DNA of 64,000 nucleotides from JAOUEA01 sp038249195. GTDB taxonomy: Bacteria; Actinomycetota; UBA4738; HRBIN12. A program made the translations under genes and the position numbers. The stretch lies in the NCBI GenBank assembly GCA_038249195.1, contig JBBRWM010000001.1, positions 434,001 to 498,000 of the forward strand. Direction: 5' to 3'. This document shows positions 43,650-51,855 of the stretch, one piece after another (positions within the stretch are counted from its first letter, which is position 1; the number at the start of each line of letters is the position of its first letter). Under the pieces are notes generated by a model. It saw only the letters and a list, made by a program, of their open reading frames with translations, was not told the origin of the DNA and made no database searches.

Positions 43650-45726
43650 ACCGGGACCACGTGACGCCCAGCTGAGCGAACGCGAACGCGTGCACGTCGG
43701 CGAGCAGGCCCACCATCTGGTCCAGCGACTGCCCGATGCCGTGACCTCCCGACGCGATCCTCAGCAGGATCGGCCGGTCCGAGGAGGTGGCGGCCTGCAA
43801 CCGCGCCGTCATCTTCTTGGCGTGGTACGCGTCGACGCGAGGGTCGAACTCGCCCGCGGTGCTCCTCACCGCGGGGTACGGCGTGCCGTCGACCACCCGG
43901 TGGTAGGGCGAGTACGAATAGATGGCCGCGAAGAGCGCCGGGTCCTCGACGGTGCCGAACTCCGTGACGTTGAAGGCCCCGTTCGGGTGAAGCTCGACCC
44001 GCAGCATGTCGAGAACCGGCACCTCGGCGATGACCGCCCGAGCGATGTCCGGGTGCTGGGTCAGCACGGCGCCCATGAGCAGGCCGCCGTTGGAGCCGCC
44101 CCGGATAGCCAGTCGGTCCACCGTGGTCACGCCGGCGGAGACCAGGTACCGAGCACAGCTCGCGAGATCATCGAAGCAGTTCTGTTTGGCGAGCAGCCGC
44201 CCGGCCTCGTGCCACTGCTCCCCGTACTCGCCACCGCCGCGGATGTTCGCGATCGCGAGCACGGCGCCCTGCTCGAGCCACAGCAGACGGCCGGGCACGA
44301 ACCACGGCTTGAGCGAGATGCCGAAACCCCCGTACGCCGTCAGCATCGTCGGGGCCGGGCCGGCGTCGAGCGTGCCCATCCGCGCGATGAGGCTCACCGG
44401 CACCCGGGTCCCGTCCTCGGACGTCGCGAAGACCCGGCGCACCTCGAAGCCGGAGAAGTCCAGCGGCGTGGTCGTGTCCAGGACGGTCCGACGAGGAGCG
44501 GAGCCCGCGTCGGCCGCGACCCACCACGACCGAGGCGACAGGAACGTCTCGACCGAGTAGATCACCTCGTCCTCGCCGATCCTTCTCACCCCGTCGACGG
44601 CGCACACCTCAGGGAGCTCGACGGCGGGCAGCGGTTCGCCGTCGTGATCGAATGCGCGGAGGCCCGAGGGACCGCCGTCCAGGTCAAGCGCCCACAGCCT
44701 GCCCTCCGTCGCGGCGAGCCCCTCGATGGTCACCGCGGACTGCGGCACGACGACCGCCGCGTCGACCGCGGATGCGCCGGGCTCCATCGCGAGCCTGAGG
44801 ATCTGGCCGTTCGGGGCGCCCTTCGCGGACAGGAGGAAGATCGCGTCGCGTCCGAACGCGGCGTCGACGACCTTGTCCGAGAGGTCGGCGATCAGCCACC
44901 AATCGCCGAGGCCGGACGGCCGCACGAACAGCTGCCACTCGCCGCCGTCGCCCTTCTGGGCGCGGTCGAGGACCCAGCGGCCGTCGAAGGAGGCCGACAG
45001 GTAGTGCTCCACGATCCGGTCGTCGGCGGGCGCGTCGGCGAGGTCCCGGCGGTCCTCCCCCGTGCTGCCGACCTCATGGACCCAGACCTCCTGGAAGAAC
45101 CCCTCGTCCTCGGGGCGCCGTTCGCCGGGGGCGGGGTGGCGCGTGTACCAGAAGGCGGCCCCGTCGCCGCGCCAGGCCATCGACCCACCCGCCGTGCCGC
45201 TGCTGGCGCGGGGGATCGGCGAGTCGGCGAGCTCGCCCGTCGTGGCGTCGTAGACGTGGAGCGTGCCGTCCTCGGTGCCGTGGGAGGAAAGCGAGACGCC
45301 GAGGAGTCGTCCGTCGGGCGAGGGGGCGTACCAGTCGATGGCGGTCGCGCCGCTGGGGTCGATGGCATTGGGATCCACCAGCACGCGCTCCGTCGCGAGG
45401 TTGCCGAGGTCGCTCAGCTCCACCAGGTACGACTGCTGCTTGGGCGGCTGGTTCTTGAGCGCGAAGAACGTCGCGCCGCCTCGTTGGGGATCGGTGTAGG
45501 AGATCGAGTCCACCGTGAGGATCTCCTCGGCCCTGCGCCGGATGTCGTCGTAGGACGGCAGGGCTCCCAGATAGGCCGCGGTGCGTTCGTGCTGCGCCTT
45601 CGTCCACGCCCGGGTCTCCGGTGATCCTCCGTCCTCGAGCCAGCGGTAGTCCTCGGTCACCTCGACGCCGTGATAGGCGGTGGTGACGGGGACGCGCATC
45701 GTCTCGTCGATATCGTGCTCAGCCAT
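43648..45726 (-). CDS. prolyl oligopeptidase family serine peptidase (S9A)
   Basis: This 692-residue enzyme has an N-terminal beta-propeller (about 70-410) inserted before a C-terminal alpha/beta hydrolase domain. The catalytic Ser lies in LAIRGGSNGGLLMGAVLTQH, the Asp in STAGEFDPRVDAYHAKKM and the His in RIASGGHGIGQSL. It cuts short proline-containing peptides in the cytoplasm; no signal is present. The start ATG at 45726 gives MAEHDIDETMRVPVTTAYHG, as in homologues; the frame is open further upstream without conservation. It diverges from the small acidic protein gene across 94 bases. Confidence 0.95.
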   Translation of the reverse strand: MAEHDIDETMRVPVTTAYHGVEVTEDYRWLEDGGSPETRAWTKAQHERTAAYLGALPSYDDIRRRAEEILTVDSISYTDPQRGGATFFALKNQPPKQQSYLVELSDLGNLATERVLVDPNAIDPSGATAIDWYAPSPDGRLLGVSLSSHGTEDGTLHVYDATTGELADSPIPRASSGTAGGSMAWRGDGAAFWYTRHPAPGERRPEDEGFFQEVWVHEVGSTGEDRRDLADAPADDRIVEHYLSASFDGRWVLDRAQKGDGGEWQLFVRPSGLGDWWLIADLSDKVVDAAFGRDAIFLLSAKGAPNGQILRLAMEPGASAVDAAVVVPQSAVTIEGLAATEGRLWALDLDGGPSGLRAFDHDGEPLPAVELPEVCAVDGVRRIGEDEVIYSVETFLSPRSWWVAADAGSAPRRTVLDTTTPLDFSGFEVRRVFATSEDGTRVPVSLIARMGTLDAGPAPTMLTAYGGFGISLKPWFVPGRLLWLEQGAVLAIANIRGGGEYGEQWHEAGRLLAKQNCFDDLASCARYLVSAGVTTVDRLAIRGGSNGGLLMGAVLTQHPDIARAVIAEVPVLDMLRVELHPNGAFNVTEFGTVEDPALFAAIYSYSPYHRVVDGTPYPAVRSTAGEFDPRVDAYHAKKMTARLQAATSSDRPILLRIASGGHGIGQSLDQMVGLLADVHAFAFAQLGVTWSR

Positions 45727-45820
45727 GGGCTCTCGAGGCTCCCTCCGGTGCGTGCATGGACGATACCTCGGGCCCGGATCGGACACGGCGGTGTCGCCGC
45801 GGGCGTGGCACACTCCTCGC

Positions 45821-46099
45821 ATGGACGACGAGGAGCTTCTGGTCCGAGCTGAGGAGGCCCTGACCGAGATCAAGGTCAACCAAGGACTCTCCGAGCACCA
45901 CGCGTCGGTGCTGGCCGCGCTGCGCATCCGCCTGAGAGGGAGCGACGCGAAGTCCTTGGAGGAACTGCTCGAGGCGGCGGACGACCCGGCCCCCGGTGAA
46001 CTCGAAGAGAGGCTGGCGGAGGCCGACCGGGCGCCCAAACGCTCGCTCGACGATCTCTTCGCGGAGGAGCCGAAGCCGGAGCCCGACTGGCCCTCCTGA
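45821..46099 (+). CDS. small acidic protein of unknown function
   Basis: This 92-residue protein (MDDEELLVRAEEALTEIKVN at the start) is strongly acidic, likely all helix, with a possible coiled coil, and ends with RSLDDLFAEEPKPEPDWPS. I do not recognise a family. The ATG lies six bases after CACACT, a possible -10 element of a leaderless transcript. A damaged copy of its middle part lies at about 47632-47790, which is evidence that it is a real gene that has been duplicated. The next gene, a DUF2254 membrane protein, is convergent. Confidence 0.65.
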   Translation: MDDEELLVRAEEALTEIKVNQGLSEHHASVLAALRIRLRGSDAKSLEELLEAADDPAPGELEERLAEADRAPKRSLDDLFAEEPKPEPDWPS

Positions 46100-46122
46100 C
46101 CAGATCGGCGCGGATGCTCACG

Positions 46123-47430
46123 TCAGAGGGTGAAGTGGTTCACGTAGATGCGCCTCACGCGCTCGATGTCGTAGGGCGCCATCCCCGAACGCTCGCACGC
46201 TGCCAAGATCAAGGACGCCTGTTCGCCGAGGAAGTTCAGCGACGCCCGCTCATGCGCCCGGTCAAGTGACCGTCGCAAGAGACTGATGCTTTCGAGGAGA
46301 TAGATGCATACGGCGGGCTGCGACGCGGCGGCGATGCGGATCTCGTCGTACGCGAGTGCGATGACCTCCTCGTGCCCGTCCGCCTGGGCGAGCACCAGTC
46401 GTCGCTGGTCGTGATAGAGATCGCGTGCCGGTTGATCGCGCTGCAGGAACGCATGCAAGAGTGCGCTGAGATGAAAGATGGCGTCCTGCGCCGTGGTTGG
46501 ATCGTTGACTCCCGGGGACAGCGCCTTCAGCCCGACGTCGGCGAGTTGACGGACGCCGAACGACGCGTCTTGTTGGAGCGTGCGGGCCTCGCCGAGACGC
46601 ACGGCTCCGCGAGCGATGTCGGCTGCTGCGTCATCGTCGGCTGGTCGTGGCCACAGCGTGCAGAGCGGCGAGCCGCTGATCGCGAATCGTCCGATGGCGG
46701 TTTCGAGGCGGATCGTGCCGCCTTCGGGCACCGCCGTGAGGAGCGCGGCGGGATCGAGCAGCTGCACCCACCCGTCGTGCTCGAATCGGACCGTCAGCCC
46801 GGCGTCGCCGGGAACGATCTCCGGCTGCTGGGTCGGGGAAGGTTCGAGGAGGTTCGCCGACCAATGGTGGTCGACCGCCCCGATCGCGTCACGCGTCACG
46901 ACGTGAAGGATCCTGCTGATGTCCATGGTGTGCGCGCTGTGATCGATGAACGCGATGATCGACAGGATCGCTGCGATCCCCAGCAACACGCCCACGGCGA
47001 CCGACACGTTCGGGATCACCGGCTGGCCCTGAGGTTCCAGCGGAGCATGCACGGATCGCAGCACGATCAAGCAGTACGAGAACGTGCCAACCACGAGGCC
47101 GATCACGCGCCTGTTGAACGGATCCCGGAACAAGCCGCTGACGACCCTCGGCGAGTACTGGCTCGAGGCAAGCTGGATGGTGAGCAACGCTACGGAGAAC
47201 GCGATCCCGGCGACGGTGATCGTCGCACCCGCGACGGTACTCAGCACCGCTCGAGCACTCTCGACCGTCGACGTGAGCCCGAGCGGAGGCTTCGTCGCTC
47301 CTTCGCTGATCGCGCTGTCGAGCGCGATGCCGAGCTCACCCGCTAAGACCCCGATGATCACGAAGACCGTCGGGACGACGAACAGGCTTTGCCTCGCGCG
47401 TTCCGCGAGTGCCGACAGGCCGACCCTCAT
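46123..47430 (-). CDS. DUF2254 membrane protein
   Basis: This 435-residue protein has four predicted membrane helices in the first 165 residues (for example SLFVVPTVFVIIGVLAG and VVGTFSYCLIVLRSV) and then a soluble region. Family signatures are SVALLTIQLASSQYSPRVVS (about 78-97), PNVSVAVGVLLGIAAILSII (about 139-158) and QLADVGLKALSPGVNDPTTA (about 293-312). Members are common and uncharacterised. The start ATG or a nearby GTG gives a full first helix. It ends just after the convergent small acidic protein gene. Confidence 0.9.
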   Translation of the reverse strand: MRVGLSALAERARQSLFVVPTVFVIIGVLAGELGIALDSAISEGATKPPLGLTSTVESARAVLSTVAGATITVAGIAFSVALLTIQLASSQYSPRVVSGLFRDPFNRRVIGLVVGTFSYCLIVLRSVHAPLEPQGQPVIPNVSVAVGVLLGIAAILSIIAFIDHSAHTMDISRILHVVTRDAIGAVDHHWSANLLEPSPTQQPEIVPGDAGLTVRFEHDGWVQLLDPAALLTAVPEGGTIRLETAIGRFAISGSPLCTLWPRPADDDAAADIARGAVRLGEARTLQQDASFGVRQLADVGLKALSPGVNDPTTAQDAIFHLSALLHAFLQRDQPARDLYHDQRRLVLAQADGHEEVIALAYDEIRIAAASQPAVCIYLLESISLLRRSLDRAHERASLNFLGEQASLILAACERSGMAPYDIERVRRIYVNHFTL

Positions 47431-47789
47431 GGCCGCGACGCCGCGTTTTCATCGCATCGCTGAGAGGTGGCGGCCCGACACCGATGCCGACGCACGCTAG
47501 GTCGCCACGTAGCGCCCTTGCCTCTCAGTCCACGGTTACCGAAGGGCGCGATGAAGATCGCTCCGCTGTCCTCGTCGGACCCTCATGAGCTCGTGTCCCA
47601 CTTCCTGCACCTTCGGCCCCCGCTCACGACGACGTCGATCCCTCGCCGAGCATAGTTCCCTCCTCAGCCTTCGGTGAGCCGCCTTTCGCATCCGGCCGAA
47701 AGTGAGCGACGCGCAGTCGCTGAAGGGAGCTGCCCGATGCGGCGGACGACCCAGCACCGGGTGGACTCGAGGAGAAGCTCGCTGTGGGC
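47431..47789. other. intergenic region with a decayed gene copy
   Basis: These 359 bases lie between the DUF2254 gene start (minus) and the stop of the SnoaL-like gene (minus). The left part shows no gene. The right part holds the degenerate copy described at 47632-47790. Confidence 0.6.
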
Positions 47790-47790
47790 C
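47632..47790 (+). pseudogene. degenerate partial copy of the small acidic protein gene at 45821
   Basis: Translated pieces match the intact gene: FRIRPKVSDAQSLK against LRIRLRGSDAKSLE, then in a different frame ELPDAADDPAPGGLEEKLA against ELLEAADDPAPGELEERLA. The shift near 47726 separates the two pieces. A further block (CTCGCCGAGCA against CTCTCCGAGCA) extends similarity to about 47640, where an in-frame stop follows. There is no start codon in frame. The copy is therefore a frameshifted remnant of a duplicated gene. Confidence 0.7.
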
Positions 47791-48203
47791 TATCGCGTGA
47801 CGCTCGGGTCCGCGTGTCGATGGAACAGCTTCCACTCCCCCTCCTCGCGGCGGAACAGCTCGGTGACCCGCAGGTCCATGGGCACGGCCGCATCCCGGCC
47901 CTCCACGGCTACCATCGCGTGCTGGATCCCGACCCAGTAGCCGAGGTCGCCGCCGGCCGAGGCATGCAGGACCTCGAGATCCGTGCTGCCCCCCGGGCGG
48001 AAGTGGGACGCTCCCTCCTCGTTCGTGGACAGAACGTCTGCCGCGCCCTGCACGTATCCGCCCCCAGGCCCGAAGATCGTCGCAGGGTCTTGGCCGGCCG
48101 AGATCATGGCCAGAGGGCGTGCATCGCCGTCGACGAAGGATTGGGCAACCCGCGGGCGGGATCGACCTATGAACTCCTGAAAATCTGACGGTGGTTCGGT
48201 CAT
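47790..48203 (-). CDS. SnoaL/NTF2-like (DUF4440-type) protein
   Basis: This 137-residue protein has the cone-like NTF2 layout: MTEPPSDFQEFIGRSRPRVA, then FVDGDARPLAMISAGQDPAT, a GYVQGAADVLSTNEEGASHF helix, and a closing sheet with MDLRVTELFRREEGEWKLFH (about 107-126). These proteins range from ketosteroid isomerase-like enzymes to ligand-binding regulators. The conserved late R-x-x-x-x-W-K-L-x-H-R-H-A-D pattern is the DUF4440/SnoaL_3 form. ATG start with AAAGGCGGAAG upstream. Its 3-prime end touches the decayed gene copy. The substrate is unknown. Confidence 0.78.
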   Translation of the reverse strand: MTEPPSDFQEFIGRSRPRVAQSFVDGDARPLAMISAGQDPATIFGPGGGYVQGAADVLSTNEEGASHFRPGGSTDLEVLHASAGGDLGYWVGIQHAMVAVEGRDAAVPMDLRVTELFRREEGEWKLFHRHADPSVTR

Positions 48204-48388
48204 CGTCTTCCGCCTTTCCGAGAGGGGTGCGAGCCTACGCGACGACGATGACGGAGCGGGCATAGATGTCGAGCAGGTTCGCGTTCGATGGCGGACGAGC
48301 CACGAAGGTCATTCGCCCAACTCTCGCCACCACGGTGTCGAGAAGCAGCGGGCGATCTCGACTTCGAACGACTGGCCCGTGATTCGTC

Positions 48389-48420
48389 GGGTCAAGGATG
48401 CGCTCGCTGGCGCTTGACCC
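48389..48420 (-). terminator. hairpin downstream of tRNA-Leu
   Basis: GGGTCAAG and CTTGACCC pair, with an inner GCGC/GCGC stem. The structure begins about 30 bases past the tRNA 3-prime end and probably ends its transcript. The rest of 48204-48449 shows no gene. Confidence 0.45.
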
Positions 48421-48449
48421 ATAGGGACCCCATCGCGCACTCGGGAGCG

Positions 48450-48533
48450 TGCCCGGGGTGGGATTCGAACCCACACGCCCCGAAGGGCAAGCGCTTTTAA
48501 GGCGCTGTCGTCTACCGATTCCGACACCCGGGC
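48450..48533 (-). tRNA. tRNA-Leu (UAA anticodon)
   Basis: The 84-base sequence folds as a class II tRNA. Acceptor stem GCCCGGG pairs with CCCGGGC, the discriminator is A, the anticodon stem AGCGC/GCGCT closes loop CTTAAAA with anticodon TAA, a long variable arm follows (TGCCCTTCGGGGCG), and the T arm is GTGGG-TTCGAAT-CCCAC. CCA is not encoded. Upstream on the minus strand a TAGCAT hexamer may be the -10 element. Confidence 0.93.
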
Positions 48534-48627
48534 GGCCCACCGATGCTAGCCCGGTCGGCGCCCGGGCGGAACCATCAGCGCGGAGCCCGGCGGGCGATGT
48601 CCCGCCGACCCGGGCTACCATCGATCG

Positions 48628-49641
48628 ATGCGAGACCTCTCCGCCCTCCCGAAAGCCGAACTCCACATCCACCTCGAGGGCGCGATGCGGATCGCGACCA
48701 CGCTCGAGCTGGCGGACCGCGAGGGCGTTCTGCTCCCGCGCGGGCTCGTCGACGGCGCGTGGGTCTTCCGCGACCCGTCCGACTTCATCGACCAGTACGT
48801 CGCCATGTGCGGGCTCCTGACCGAGCTCGACGACTTCCGCCGGCTGGGGTTCGAGGTGACCCAGGATCTCGCCGCGAACGGTGTGCGCTATGCGGAGGCG
48901 GTGTTCTCGCCGTCCAACCACGCCGCGCGGTTCTCCGAGGACTGGTTCGGACCTATCGAGGCGGTGCTCGATGGCCTGGCTGCGGGCGAGCGCGCCACGG
49001 GCACGGCGGTGAGGCTGGATCCCGACATCGTGCGGGACCTTGGCATCGAGGAGGCGGACCGCGTCCTCGACGTCGCCCTGAAGTACGCGGGACGCGGCGT
49101 CGTGGCGCTGAACTGCGCCGGCAGCGAGCGCACGGACATCGCCCCGTTCGCACGACACTTCCGCGTGGCCACGGAGGCCGGCCTGCGCTCGGTCCCGCAC
49201 GCAGGCGAGTGGGCGGGCCCGCGCAACATCTGGTCCACGCTCGAGCACCTGCGCCCCGATCGCATCGGCCACGGCGTGAGCGCCATCGAGGATCCCGCCT
49301 TGGTCGCCGAGCTGGCCGAACGACAGATCCCCCTGGAGGTATCGCCGGTCTCGAACGTGCGGACGGGGGTGTTCGCCTCGCTGGCCGAGCACCCCTTCAT
49401 GGCGCTCCGCGACGCGGGCGTCATCGTCACGCTCAACTCCGACGACCCGCCGATGTTCGGCGCCTGGCTCGCCGACGTGTACGAGGCGGCCCGCGACGCG
49501 TGGCACCTGTCGGATGAGACCCTCGCGGACATCGCCCGCGCCGGCGTCGCGTCGTCCTTCGCCGACGCCGAGCTGAAGGCGTCGATCGAGGCAGGCATCG
49601 ACGCTTGGCTCGTCGCCGACCCGGGCGGGACGCCCGCATGA
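48628..49641 (+). CDS. add: adenosine deaminase
   Basis: This 337-residue TIM-barrel enzyme converts adenosine (and deoxyadenosine) to inosine in purine salvage. Zinc ligands are seen in ELHIHLEGAM (about 11-20), the catalytic region in SVPHAGEWAGPRNIW (about 188-202), GHGVSAIEDP (about 214-223) and the Asp pair in VTLNSDDPPMFG (about 269-280). The Leu-Pro-Lys-x-Glu-Leu-His-x-His start is classic. The ATG lies six bases after TACCAT, suggesting a leaderless mRNA. Its stop overlaps the next start by four bases. Related deaminases that act on other purines or aminofutalosine share these motifs, so the substrate call is good but not absolute. Confidence 0.88.
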   Translation: MRDLSALPKAELHIHLEGAMRIATTLELADREGVLLPRGLVDGAWVFRDPSDFIDQYVAMCGLLTELDDFRRLGFEVTQDLAANGVRYAEAVFSPSNHAARFSEDWFGPIEAVLDGLAAGERATGTAVRLDPDIVRDLGIEEADRVLDVALKYAGRGVVALNCAGSERTDIAPFARHFRVATEAGLRSVPHAGEWAGPRNIWSTLEHLRPDRIGHGVSAIEDPALVAELAERQIPLEVSPVSNVRTGVFASLAEHPFMALRDAGVIVTLNSDDPPMFGAWLADVYEAARDAWHLSDETLADIARAGVASSFADAELKASIEAGIDAWLVADPGGTPA

Positions 49642-50966
49642 CGGCCGAGGTGGGCACCAACCTCACCGCCGACCCACTGGAGCTGTTGGCCTCTCGCATC
49701 CGAGAAAAGGAGGCCGTCGCGGCCGTCGTTGGTCTGGGCTACGTGGGACTCCCGCTCCTGGTCGGCATCCATGCCGCCGGGTTCCCCGTGATCGGCGTGG
49801 ACGCCGACCCGGCCAAGATAGAGACGTTGCAGAGGTGTCGGTCACCCATCGCCGGCGTGCTGGACTCGGAGATCGAGGCGCTCGAGCGCGCGACGTTCGA
49901 CCCCGTCCCCGAGCGGTTGCGCGACGCCGACGTGATCGTGCTGTGCCTGCCCACGCCGCTCGCCGACGGCTCCCCCGATCTCACGATGGTCCTGGCGGCC
50001 GTCGAGGAGGTCGCGCGCGCTCTCACCCCGGGCACGCTCGTGATCCTCGAGTCCACGACGTACCCCGGCACCACGCAGGAGCTCCTGCGGCCGATCCTGG
50101 AGTCCTCGGGCCTGGAGGCGGGCCGCGACTTCGCCCTCGGCTACTCACCCGAGCGCATCGACCCCGGCACCCGCGGGCACGGCCTGCGGGCCACGCCGAA
50201 GATCGTGTCGGGACTCACGGAACGTTGTCGCGAGCTCGCCAGCGCCTTCTACGGACAGATCGTCCACACCGTGGTGACCACGTCCTCGCCGCGCGAGGCG
50301 GAGATGGCCAAGCTCATCGAGAACACGTATCGCCAGGTGAACATCGCCCTCGTGAACGAGCTCGCGATCTTGGCGCGGGAGCTCGACGTGGACATCTGGG
50401 AGGCGCTCACCGCGGCGGCCACCAAGCCGTTCGGCTATCAGCCCTTCTGGCCGGGTCCCGGCGTGGGCGGCCACTGCATCGCCATCGATCCCACGTACCT
50501 GAGCTGGCGAGCCGGGCAGCAGCTTGGCCATCGCGTGGAGTTCATCGAGCACGCGAACGAAGTCAACAACCGGATGCCCGACTACGTGGTGGGCCGCGTG
50601 GGCGAGGCGCTGAACGATTCCGGCAAGCCGGTCATGGGGTCGCGCATCCTGGGCGTCGGCGTGGCCTTCAAGCCGGGCATCGACGACCTGCGTGGGTCGC
50701 CCTCCCTCCAGGTCCTCGATCGGTTGGCGCGCAAGGGCGCCGAGGTCACCTACCACGACCCCTTCGTGGTTCGGTGCGAGGTGGGCGGCCGCACCCAGGA
50801 TTCGCTCCCGCTCGATGCGGCGACCGTCGGCGCGCAGGACCTCGTGGCGATCCTCACGCCCCACCCGGGGCTGGACGTGCCCGCCCTCGTGCGCGCAGCG
50901 GCGCTGGTGTTCGACGCGCGGGGGGCAACCCAGGGCATCGACGCGCCGAACGTGATCCGGCTGTGA
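49638..50966 (+). CDS. UDP-N-acetylglucosamine/ManNAc-type nucleotide-sugar 6-dehydrogenase (WbpA/TviB/CapL)
   Basis: This 442-residue enzyme is a UDP-glucose/GDP-mannose dehydrogenase of the WbpA/WecC branch. The NAD-binding start is AAVVGLGYVGLPLLVGIHAA (about 28-47), the central signature TSSPREAEMAKLIENTYRQV, and the catalytic Cys lies in WPGPGVGGHCIAIDPTYLSW (about 271-290). The C-terminal ILGVGVAFKPGIDDLRGSPS block binds UDP-sugar. It makes a uronic-type amino sugar for surface polymers, which suits the glycan locus at 5.7-20.5 kb. The ATGA overlap with adenosine deaminase couples them, though the two functions are unrelated. The exact sugar is not decided by sequence. Confidence 0.9.
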   Translation: MTAEVGTNLTADPLELLASRIREKEAVAAVVGLGYVGLPLLVGIHAAGFPVIGVDADPAKIETLQRCRSPIAGVLDSEIEALERATFDPVPERLRDADVIVLCLPTPLADGSPDLTMVLAAVEEVARALTPGTLVILESTTYPGTTQELLRPILESSGLEAGRDFALGYSPERIDPGTRGHGLRATPKIVSGLTERCRELASAFYGQIVHTVVTTSSPREAEMAKLIENTYRQVNIALVNELAILARELDVDIWEALTAAATKPFGYQPFWPGPGVGGHCIAIDPTYLSWRAGQQLGHRVEFIEHANEVNNRMPDYVVGRVGEALNDSGKPVMGSRILGVGVAFKPGIDDLRGSPSLQVLDRLARKGAEVTYHDPFVVRCEVGGRTQDSLPLDAATVGAQDLVAILTPHPGLDVPALVRAAALVFDARGATQGIDAPNVIRL

Positions 50967-50969
50967 ATC

Positions 50970-51842
50970 TCAGGACTCGGCGATGGTCACCTTGTCCATG
51001 TAGACGGCCTGCTTGGGTTCCTGCGCCGCGATGTCGCCGCCCTTCGCCGCCTTCGGGTCCATGACCGGGAGCGCCTGGATCGTGCGCGCCACGTCGAGCC
51101 CGCCCGTGACGTGGCCGAAGATGGTGTAGTTGGGGTTCGCGTCGAGGTGCGTGCCGTTCGGCCCGCTGATGATGAAGAACTGGCTGCCGCCGCTGTTGGG
51201 CGCCTGGCCCTTCGCCATCGCGAACGTGCCGGCCAGGTAGGACTCGTCGCCCGTCAGCTCGTCGGGGATGTTGTAGCCGGGGCCGCCGCTACCGGTCTCA
51301 GTGGGGTCGCCGCCCTGGATGACGTCGATGGAGGTGTCCAGCCGTGTGAAGAACTGCCCGTCGAAGAACCCCTTCCGGGCCAGGAACACGAAGCTGTTCA
51401 CGGTCTCGGGAGCCCGGCTGGCATCGAACTCGATGGTGATGGTGCCGCAGGAGGTGACCATGGTGGCGGTGTAGGTCTTCTTGGGATCGATCTTCATGGG
51501 CGGTGGACCGGCGAACTGCGGCTTGGGCTTGCCCGCCCCGGGGGGGACGTTCCCGTCACAGGCCACGGTGGTCGGCGCCGGTTTGGGCTGCACGGTGCCG
51601 GTCTGGGTCCCCGGCTTGCCCGACGGCGTGGCCGAAGCCGACGGCGTAGGGGAGCCGGAGGCCGCCGCGTTTCCGTCGCCGCCTCCCAGCAGGACCGCGG
51701 CCGCCCCGCCCACCAGGGCGAGCGCCACCACGGTGGCGATCACGCCGCGCGTGATGTCCCGACGTCGCTTGCGGCGGTGGCGTTCCGCCTGCCGACGCGC
51801 GGCCAGTTTGGCGAGTTGCTTGTCCCGGGCTCTGCTCGGCAT
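50970..51842 (-). CDS. membrane-anchored cyclophilin-type peptidyl-prolyl isomerase
   Basis: This 290-residue protein has a basic N-terminus (RRQAERHRRKRRRD), one membrane helix (GVIATVVALALVGGAAAVLL, about 33-52), a Ser/Pro/Thr linker and a C-terminal cyclophilin domain (about 120-290). The active-site region GQFFTRLDTSIDVIQGGDPT keeps the Arg, and SGGSQFFIISGP and NYTIFGHVTGG complete it. It is expected to fold secreted proteins on the outer face of the membrane. A TAACCT hexamer lies ten bases upstream of the ATG. It converges tail to tail with the nucleotide-sugar dehydrogenase gene, with three bases between. Confidence 0.92.
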   Translation of the reverse strand: MPSRARDKQLAKLAARRQAERHRRKRRRDITRGVIATVVALALVGGAAAVLLGGGDGNAAASGSPTPSASATPSGKPGTQTGTVQPKPAPTTVACDGNVPPGAGKPKPQFAGPPPMKIDPKKTYTATMVTSCGTITIEFDASRAPETVNSFVFLARKGFFDGQFFTRLDTSIDVIQGGDPTETGSGGPGYNIPDELTGDESYLAGTFAMAKGQAPNSGGSQFFIISGPNGTHLDANPNYTIFGHVTGGLDVARTIQALPVMDPKAAKGGDIAAQEPKQAVYMDKVTIAES

Positions 51843-51855
51843 ACGGTCGGAAAGG

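Noticed and set aside
47548..47655. Short plus-strand frame starting MKIAPLSSSDPHEL between DUF2254 and the decayed copy.
   Set aside because: It has no ribosome site, no known family, and lies in a region that looks like decaying sequence.
48309..48527. A 72-codon minus-strand frame that runs through tRNA-Leu.
   Set aside because: It reads across the tRNA and is a common false prediction in GC-rich genomes; no domain or conserved continuation is visible.
48450..48533. Possibility that the long-armed tRNA is tRNA-Sec.
   Set aside because: The anticodon is UAA, the acceptor stem is 7 bp and the T stem 5 bp, so it is an ordinary tRNA-Leu.
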